This document shows positions 45,308 to 50,161 of a stretch of DNA of 64,000 bases, piece after piece (position 1 is the stretch's first letter; the number at the start of each line of letters is the position of its first letter). Under the pieces are notes generated by a model. That model ran no database searches. It saw only the letters and a list, made by a program, of their open reading frames with translations, and was not told the DNA's origin. A program made the position numbers and the translations under genes. The stretch comes from Sphingomonas phyllosphaerae FA2 (GTDB lineage: Bacteria > Pseudomonadota > Alphaproteobacteria > Sphingomonadales > Sphingomonadaceae). The stretch lies in the NCBI RefSeq assembly GCF_000427645.1, contig NZ_KE386571.1:186001-250000 (forward strand), read 5' to 3'.

Positions 45308-45582
45308 TCACGCGGAGGCGCAGAGGGCGCGGAGGCGTTCCGCGTGGCCGGATGTAACCCAGTCATTTCTCATCGCGAGAAGGTGAGCTTCCGGTGCGAC
45401 GACACGAGGTCTCTGCGCCTTCGCGCCTCTGCGTGACAACCCCCTCTCTTTAGCCCTTCTCAGGGACGTGACCGTCCATCGAAGGACTCGGCGGCACTCG
45501 TTATCCCGGGTTAGTTCGAGAAAACGCTCCTACCTCCGTTGCGAGGAAGAGCGGGGCCCCGGATCAAGCCCGGAGCGACGGA
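45308..45582. repeat. Gene-free repeat region after tatC
   Basis: The 629-bp gap between tatC and the entericidin gene has no credible ORF. It contains family A copy 4, an imperfect inverted repeat (TCACGCGGAGGCGCAGAGG at 45308, matched by CTCTGCGCCTTCGCGCCTC and GCGTGA ending at 45436), and a decayed family B copy (about 45500-45582, GCGGGGCCCCGGATCAAGCC arm intact). It looks like a landing area for repeats. Confidence 0.7.
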
Positions 45583-45609
45583 TGGTCGTGACGGCCCGCT
45601 GACCATACG

Positions 45610-45643
45610 AAAAAGGGCGGCCCGTCGTCGACGAGCCGCCCGT
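45610..45643 (-). terminator. Rho-independent terminator of the entericidin gene
   Basis: GGGCGGC at 45615-45621 pairs with GCCGCCC at 45635-45641, with further pairing inside the loop; on the minus strand it is followed by TTTTT. It ends about 22 nt after the entericidin stop. Confidence 0.87.
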
Positions 45644-45664
45644 TTCGCTTCGGCGTGGCGAAGG

Positions 45665-45799
45665 TTACTTGTGCTTGTCGGCCGCACCCGCGACGGCGTC
45701 ACCGGCGGACGATACATCCTTGCCCACGCCGCCGACGGTGTTGCATGCCGAGACGAGCACCGCACCGGCCAGCACGGCGGCAGTTAAAACCTTACGCAT
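45665..45799 (-). CDS. Entericidin A/B-family small lipoprotein
   Basis: A 44-residue product: MRKVLTAAVLAGAVLVSACN with the lipobox Cys at residue 19, then NTVGGVGKDVSSAGDAVAGA and a Lys-rich end. This is the classic entericidin layout (ACNTxxGxGKDxxxxGxxI). Entericidins are small amphipathic lipoproteins linked to stress-induced lysis control. GGGAGACC lies before the ATG. A GGAAC-N16-CATTG element at 45853-45828 ends 28 nt upstream of the start, one mismatch from the EcfG consensus. It sits beside the general stress response genes. Confidence 0.85.
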   Translation of the reverse strand: MRKVLTAAVLAGAVLVSACNTVGGVGKDVSSAGDAVAGAADKHK

Positions 45800-45827
45800 T
45801 GAATGGTCTCCCAAAACACACAACGCA

Positions 45828-45853
45828 CAATGCCGCCCGGCGCGGTTCGTTCC
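45828..45853 (-). promoter_or_regulatory. Near-consensus EcfG promoter for the entericidin gene
   Basis: On the minus strand GGAAC (45853-45849), 16 nt, then CATTG (45832-45828). The -10 differs from CGTTG at one base. Its distance to the start codon gives a short leader of about 20 nt. Confidence 0.5.
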
Positions 45854-45881
45854 GCGTCGGTGACAAAGCTGAGGGGGTGGG

Positions 45882-45981
45882 AACGAATAAGGCCCGGAAG
45901 CATCACCGGGGGGGGAGGGTGGATGCTTCCGGGCCTATGTCTTGGATAGCGAAAGCGGGGGGCGTATAGTCGCTATCCGAG
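45882..45981 (-). ncRNA. Candidate EcfG-dependent C-rich-loop small RNA
   Basis: Read on the minus strand. Right after a consensus EcfG promoter comes stem 1, GGATAGCG (45978-45971) with CGCTATCC (45951-45944), perfect 8 bp, with a 19-nt loop containing CCCCCC. Then stem 2, 15 perfect base pairs (45936-45922 with 45904-45890), with a 17-nt loop reading CACCCTCCCCCCCCGGT. It ends TTATTCGTT. There is no ORF. Both loops can pair with purine-rich ribosome sites. Layout and promoter recall Caulobacter GsrN, an EcfG-controlled RNA with a C-rich loop. Alternative: the terminator of the HisKA_2 gene only, which would not explain stem 1 or the promoter. Confidence 0.6.
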
Positions 45982-45986
45982 GTTGA

Positions 45987-46012
45987 GAACGACGGTCGGC
46001 GGGCCAGGTTCC
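45987..46012 (-). promoter_or_regulatory. Consensus EcfG promoter downstream of the HisKA_2 gene
   Basis: On the minus strand GGAAC (46012-46008), exactly 16 nt, then CGTTC (45991-45987). No protein gene starts nearby; the predicted start at about 45980 coincides with the first stem of the small-RNA candidate. Confidence 0.72.
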
Positions 46013-46048
46013 GCGTCCGATCTCGCAAATGGGAAAAAAATTACAGCG

Positions 46049-47641
46049 TTATTCGCGGCCTGTAACGGCGATCGCTATCTCGTACGCGCCGGTGAGCGGA
46101 TCATGCTGCAGGGTTGAGCGCAACTGGCGGGTCAGCCCCTCGATCACGCGGCCATAGCGATGCTTCAACCCTTCGCGCAGATCATCGGAGTCGACCAGCG
46201 CGCGTGACGACAGGCGCAGCAGCGCGCGCTGCGGATCGTCGAGCGGCTTGAGCGTGATCCGCACTTGCGTTTCGCTCACGCAGGTCATCGCCAGCTCGAC
46301 CAGTTCGGTGACGAGAAAGGCGACCGCGACCGCCACGTCCTGCGTGACGTAATAGGTGTCGATGTCGAGCACGATGCCGACGCGCGTTCCTTCGGGGGCG
46401 GTGGCGCGGATACTCGACGCCAGTTCGCCGAGCACCGCGCGCAGGCCGACGCCGCGGTTCTCCTCCATCTCGGCATAGTGATAGCGATGGACCACCGCGA
46501 GCGCGTCGACGCGCCGCTGGATCGAGGCATAGGCCTGTGTCGCCTCGACGCTGCGCGCGCCACGAGCGTGGAAATTGATGAGGCTGGAGATGACCTGAAG
46601 GTTGTTCTTGACGCGGTGATGCACCTCGCGCGTCAATTTGGTCTGGCGCATCAAACCCTCCGCCAGCCCCGCTTCGTGGATCGCCACCGTTCGGCTGAGG
46701 GCGCGGAAGGTGTCGCCCAGATCACGGATCTCCTGTGCGGGCAGCGCGCGCAGCATCGCCGGATCGGGCTGATCGCCCGGCGCATAGGCCGCGATGCTGC
46801 CGCGCAGTGCGCGGAGCGGAGCGATCAGCAGCCGGTCAACCACGAACCAGCTGATCGCCGCCGCCGCCGCCCACATCAGCAGCGGGAAGGTCAGCGCGAT
46901 CAATAGCGGCGATCCGATCGGCGCGCTGCGGACCTGCATTTCAAGCGCCAGGCCGGCGATGCCGAGATCGCTGCGGATCGTCTCGCGACGCTCGAGCGCG
47001 CTTTCGCGCACCAGCGGGTCGAGTTCGAGTCGCTCGTCGCCGAGCGCGAGCGACAGCCCGTAATCGGGGGCGAAGCCGCTGGGCTGGCTGATCTGCGCGA
47101 GGAACGGCGCGGGGAAATAGGCGGCGGCAGTCAACCCGTCGTTGCGCCCGGCGAAGCGGAGCATCACGCCGCGCTTCTCGACGATCCGCGCGCTGACCGC
47201 GTCGGTCGCGGACTGGCGCGCGAAGGCGGCGGCACCGGGGAATGGCTCGCCGCAAATCGCGCGGCCACGACGATCGAGGATGACGAAACTGGTGCCGGCG
47301 GCGGATTGCTGGGCGAAGACGCCTTGCGCGCGCGCGCAACTGGGGGCGTCGCCACGGTCGGCGGTCAGCGCGTCAACCGCGACGCGCAGCGCAGTCATAT
47401 CCCCGACCAGTTCGATCGCGATCGCGCGGCTCGATTCGGAGGCAGCGACGCGCAGGTGTGAGCGCAATTCGGTGTCGGCGATCTGCGTGACGCGCAACGT
47501 GGCGAAGATCGCGATCAGCGCGAGCGGGAGCAGCGCGATGCTGAGGATCAGGAACAGCTTGGCCCCGGTTGGCCAGCGCGAAACCATATCAAGACGCCCC
47601 GCGACGGGCCGGGGGGCGTCAGCCGCGGTAGGGGTGGCCAC
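46049..47641 (-). CDS. HisKA_2-family sensor protein of the general stress response (PhyP/PhyK-like), degenerate ATPase half
   Basis: A 530-residue membrane protein: helix at about 27-48, periplasmic domain to about 242, second helix to about 268, HAMP-like region, then the HisKA_2 H-box TREVHHRVKNNLQVISSLIN (His341/342). The following ATP-binding domain is poorly conserved. The N-box reads LVTELVELAMTC instead of the usual ELVTNALKH, and no DNGxG box is visible. A protein in this position in Sphingomonas, PhyP, has been described as a negative regulator acting as PhyR phosphatase; loss of ATP binding would fit. It lies 6 nt after nepR on the same strand. Confidence 0.8.
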   Translation of the reverse strand: MATPTAADAPRPVAGRLDMVSRWPTGAKLFLILSIALLPLALIAIFATLRVTQIADTELRSHLRVAASESSRAIAIELVGDMTALRVAVDALTADRGDAPSCARAQGVFAQQSAAGTSFVILDRRGRAICGEPFPGAAAFARQSATDAVSARIVEKRGVMLRFAGRNDGLTAAAYFPAPFLAQISQPSGFAPDYGLSLALGDERLELDPLVRESALERRETIRSDLGIAGLALEMQVRSAPIGSPLLIALTFPLLMWAAAAAISWFVVDRLLIAPLRALRGSIAAYAPGDQPDPAMLRALPAQEIRDLGDTFRALSRTVAIHEAGLAEGLMRQTKLTREVHHRVKNNLQVISSLINFHARGARSVEATQAYASIQRRVDALAVVHRYHYAEMEENRGVGLRAVLGELASSIRATAPEGTRVGIVLDIDTYYVTQDVAVAVAFLVTELVELAMTCVSETQVRITLKPLDDPQRALLRLSSRALVDSDDLREGLKHRYGRVIEGLTRQLRSTLQHDPLTGAYEIAIAVTGRE

Positions 47642-47647
47642 GTCGCG

Positions 47648-47806
47648 TTAGTCTAGCTTGCCGAGCAGTGAGAGCAGGTCGTCGGGCACCGCTTCCTCCA
47701 CGGTTTTCTGGTAGACGGAGCGCAGCGCCGATCCCATGTCGCGGTTCTTCGATTGTGCCGCAGTGCCTTTTTTCGGCTTTTCAGGCGCTTCCTTATCCGA
47801 CGTCAA
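47648..47806 (-). CDS. nepR: Anti-sigma factor NepR
   Basis: A 52-residue NepR with the core MGSALRSVYQKTVEEAVPDD and LLSLLGKLD. It holds EcfG inactive until phosphorylated PhyR sequesters it. TTG at 47806 is chosen because AGGGGG lies 6 nt upstream and because the product then has the usual size; longer readings add a non-conserved Arg-rich stretch. It is divergent from phyR and co-directional with the HisKA_2 gene. A near-consensus EcfG promoter (47951-47926) suggests feedback. Confidence 0.88.
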   Translation of the reverse strand: MTSDKEAPEKPKKGTAAQSKNRDMGSALRSVYQKTVEEAVPDDLLSLLGKLD

Positions 47807-47869
47807 CGTAAACCCCCTAAGACAGTCCGGTCGTCGGCGCCGCTGACGGACCGACACAGCATCAAAGGA

Positions 47870-47886
47870 CGTTCGTCGGACGAACG
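47870..47886. promoter_or_regulatory. 17-bp palindrome in the nepR-phyR intergenic region
   Basis: CGTTCGTC and GACGAACG flank a single G. It falls in the predicted nepR leader, so it may be a hairpin in RNA or an operator in DNA. No known consensus is assigned. Confidence 0.45.
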
Positions 47887-47925
47887 CCCCACCCGGACAA
47901 GCGCGTAATGCACGTATGTCCGATG

Positions 47926-47951
47926 AAACCAAATCCGGCATCGTTGGTTCC
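47926..47951 (-). promoter_or_regulatory. Near-consensus EcfG promoter upstream of nepR
   Basis: On the minus strand GGAAC (47951-47947), 16 nt, then GGTTT (47930-47926). Only the first -10 base departs from CGTT. Autoregulation of the nepR unit by EcfG is established in several alphaproteobacteria. The leader to the TTG would be about 110 nt. Confidence 0.55.
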
Positions 47952-48072
47952 ATGCGGGTGCGACGAAAATCGCCGGTCGGGGGATATCATCTGCGACCTG
48001 TCATGACGTCCACGCACATATGGGTATCGGCGGCGCCGGCCGGAGCCGCGCCGCAGGGAGGGTTTTCTACAC

Positions 48073-48867
48073 ATGTCGCTCGGACAACAACTCGCGCCGC
48101 ACCTTCCGTTCCTGCGCCGCTATGGTCGCGCGCTGACGGGCAGCCAGGCGCAGGGCGACCGGTATGTGCGCGCCACGCTGGAAGCGATCGTGGCCGCGCC
48201 GGAGGAATTCCCGCGGGACGTCGATCCGCGGCTGGGGCTGTATCGCACGTTCCAGGCGATCTGGAATTCCGCCAACTTCGATGAAACCGCGGACGAAACG
48301 CCGGCCGAGGATCAGGAAGCGGTAGCGCGCGCGCGGCTGTCGCGGATGACGCCGCTGTCGCGGCAGGCGCTGCTGCTGACTGCGATGGAGGGCTTCACGC
48401 CCGAAGACGCGGCGTATCTGATTGAGGTCGATGCGGCGGAGGTAGACGCACTCGTCGCCGAGGCGCTGGCCGAAATCGAGAAGCAGACGCGCGCCCGCGT
48501 GCTGATCATCGAGGACGAGCCGATCATCGCGATGGACATCGAGTCGATCGTCCGCGATCTCGGCCATGAAGTGACCGGCGTCGCGGTGACCCGCGACGAG
48601 GCGGTGGCGCTGGCAATGGAGGATCGCCCCGGGCTGGTGCTTGCCGACATCCAGCTCGCCGACGACAGTTCGGGGATCGACGCGGTCAAGGACATCCTGG
48701 CCGAGTTCAACGTGCCGGTGATCTTCATCACCGCCTTCCCGGAGCGGTTGCTGACCGGCGAGCGCCCCGAGCCGACCTTCCTCATCACCAAGCCGTTCCA
48801 GCGGTCGACGGTGAAGGCGGCGATCAGCCAGGCGCTGTTCTTCGACGAAAGTACGGTTCCGGCCTGA
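48073..48867 (+). CDS. phyR: Response regulator PhyR (sigma-like domain plus receiver)
   Basis: A 264-residue anti-anti-sigma factor. Residues 1-135 mimic an ECF sigma factor (PHLPFLRRYGRALTGSQAQG; LSRMTPLSRQALLLTAMEGF). Residues 142-264 form the receiver domain: RVLIIEDEPIIAMDIESIV, phospho-acceptor Asp192 in LVLADIQLADDSSG, FITAFPE and the Lys in TFLITKPF. When phosphorylated it binds NepR and frees EcfG. It is divergent from nepR. AGGGAGGG precedes the ATG. Confidence 0.96.
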   Translation: MSLGQQLAPHLPFLRRYGRALTGSQAQGDRYVRATLEAIVAAPEEFPRDVDPRLGLYRTFQAIWNSANFDETADETPAEDQEAVARARLSRMTPLSRQALLLTAMEGFTPEDAAYLIEVDAAEVDALVAEALAEIEKQTRARVLIIEDEPIIAMDIESIVRDLGHEVTGVAVTRDEAVALAMEDRPGLVLADIQLADDSSGIDAVKDILAEFNVPVIFITAFPERLLTGERPEPTFLITKPFQRSTVKAAISQALFFDESTVPA

Positions 48868-48955
48868 TCGCGGCGCGCTGCCATACGATCCGGCATCCTG
48901 TTGCGGGTCCGTCTTCGATACGGACCCAAAACGGTTCTAAGGGGTTACATCGCTT

Positions 48956-49093
48956 ATGGCAGACGAAAACGAGCGCATTCACCTCGAAACCGACGAAGCG
49001 CGGGCGGGCAGCACGCCCGGGATGACGCGGTATATTCTGGTGGCATCGCTGCTGCTGGTGATCGCGATCTTCGCGGCTATCCTCCTTTCCTGA
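48956..49093 (+). CDS. Small tail-anchored membrane protein between phyR and ecfG
   Basis: A 45-residue frame: a polar N-terminus MADENERIHLETDEARAGST, then one C-terminal helix (YILVASLLLVIAIFAAILLS) running to the stop. AAGGGG lies 9 nt before the ATG. It looks like a tail-anchored micropeptide with the acidic half in the cytosol. Its location inside the general stress response locus, co-directional with phyR and ecfG, makes a regulatory or membrane-stress role plausible; no homologue is recalled. Confidence 0.7.
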   Translation: MADENERIHLETDEARAGSTPGMTRYILVASLLLVIAIFAAILLS

Positions 49094-49196
49094 CGCGTCG
49101 ATGTTGACGCACGGACTGGCCAAGCGGCCGGACGATACCTATCTTCACGGCTCGGACGGGCGCCAGCCAGGCATCGATCCAGCACAACGGAGCGGC

Positions 49197-49844
49197 ATGA
49201 CCAAATCCAATACGCTCGCAGACGACACGCCTGAAGCGGCGCCGATCGAGCACGTCGCGCTCTCCGATCCGGAGTTCAAGAAACAGCTGGCGCTGGTCAT
49301 TCCGCATCTGCGCGCCTTCGGGCGTTCGCTGTCGGGCAACCGTGATCTTGCCGACGATCTGGTGCAGGAGACGCTGCTGAAGGCTTGGGCGGCGCGCAAG
49401 CGCTTCCAGGCCGGCACCAACATGCGTGCGTGGACCTTCATCATCCTGCGCAACCTGTTTCTCAGCCAGATGCGCCGTGCACGCTTCAAGGGCGAGTGGG
49501 ACGATCTGGTCGCGGATCGCGTGCTCGCCGCGCCGGCCAGCCAGGACAAGCATGTCGAGCTGGCGGATATGCAGCGCGCGCTGATGCACCTGCCGCAGCC
49601 GCAGCGGGAAGCGCTGATCCTCGTCGGCGCGGGTGGGTTTGCCTATGAAGAGGCGGCGGAGATCTGCGGCGTGGCGGTCGGCACGATCAAGAGCCGGGTG
49701 GCACGTGGTCGCGTCGCACTCGAGGCGTTGATGGCTGGCAGCGCGCTGTCGTCGCGACGCGATCATGAGGTCGATACCGAGCGCTCGACGCTAGATTCGA
49801 TCATGAGCGAAGTCGACGAACTCAGCCGGGACCGTGATTCCTAG
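49197..49844 (+). CDS. ecfG: ECF sigma factor of the general stress response (EcfG-type)
   Basis: A 215-residue ECF sigma factor. Region 2: LVIPHLRAFGRSLSGNRDLA, DDLVQETLLKAWAARKRFQ, and NMRAWTFIILRNLFLSQMRR. Region 4: LMHLPQPQREALILVGAGGF and EEAAEICGVAVGTIKSRVAR. These are close to the ECF15/EcfG group. It directs transcription from GGAAC-N16-CGTT promoters. ATG 49197 has GGAG upstream; the reading from 49101 adds an unlikely N-terminus. An acidic C-terminal tail follows region 4. It is released by PhyR capture of NepR. Confidence 0.92.
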   Translation: MTKSNTLADDTPEAAPIEHVALSDPEFKKQLALVIPHLRAFGRSLSGNRDLADDLVQETLLKAWAARKRFQAGTNMRAWTFIILRNLFLSQMRRARFKGEWDDLVADRVLAAPASQDKHVELADMQRALMHLPQPQREALILVGAGGFAYEEAAEICGVAVGTIKSRVARGRVALEALMAGSALSSRRDHEVDTERSTLDSIMSEVDELSRDRDS

Positions 49845-49856
49845 AGATGATCATCC

Positions 49857-49931
49857 GCCATTGCGAGCGTAGCGAAGCAATCCAAGGTCGGACCAAGACG
49901 CCCTGGATCGCTTCGCTACGCTCGCAGTGAC
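49857..49931. repeat. Family A palindromic repeat, copy 5 (75 bp)
   Basis: Same length and orientation as copies 1 and 3, with several arm changes (GCCATTGCGAGCG, CGCTCGCAGTGAC). It sits between ecfG and the convergent NepR-like gene. Confidence 0.88.
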
Positions 49932-49942
49932 GTCGGTTTGGA

Positions 49943-50122
49943 TCAGCCTCGGAAGCGCACCCGGCGCAATTGATCGAGACATGCCTCGATCTCGCACGGC
50001 ATCTTCGTTTCCTTGCGGAACGCCGCGCGCAGCGGCATCGCCAGCGCGTCTGCGGCCTGCGGATCACGCACGGCATAGGCGCCATGCGGAGGGATGCTGT
50101 CGGAGGTCGCGTCTTGAACCAT
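49943..50122 (-). CDS. Small NepR-like protein, 59 residues
   Basis: The product starts MVQDATSDSIPPHGAYAVRD and ends in PLRAAFRKETKMPCEIEACL then DQLRRV. That C-terminal half parallels the NepR core (LRSVYQKTVEEAVPDDLLSLLGKL) in the LR-aromatic-Lys start, the central Pro and the final Leu pattern, with a two-residue shorter spacing. It is convergent with ecfG and divergent from glnE. It may be a second anti-sigma factor or an unrelated helical peptide; the likeness is by eye only. The longer reading upstream overlaps glnE and is rejected. Confidence 0.55.
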   Translation of the reverse strand: MVQDATSDSIPPHGAYAVRDPQAADALAMPLRAAFRKETKMPCEIEACLDQLRRVRFRG

Positions 50123-50161
50123 GATGTCGCAACGCCGGTTTTTCGCTAAGGTTGCGCCGAT

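Noticed and set aside
45890..45936. The 15-bp hairpin as only a terminator of the HisKA_2 gene
   Set aside because: It may terminate that transcript too, but it lies over 110 nt past the stop, has only a weak T tract, and is preceded by a promoter and a second C-loop hairpin that a simple terminator does not explain.
47807..47953. A longer NepR starting with MEPTMPDL
   Set aside because: The extra 49 residues are Arg-rich and unlike NepR, and the AGGGGG ribosome site supports the TTG at 47806.
48073..48300. An EcfG promoter for phyR
   Set aside because: The only related sequence upstream (GAAAC ... CGTTG at about 47925-47945) has 12-nt spacing and an imperfect -35, so it was not called.
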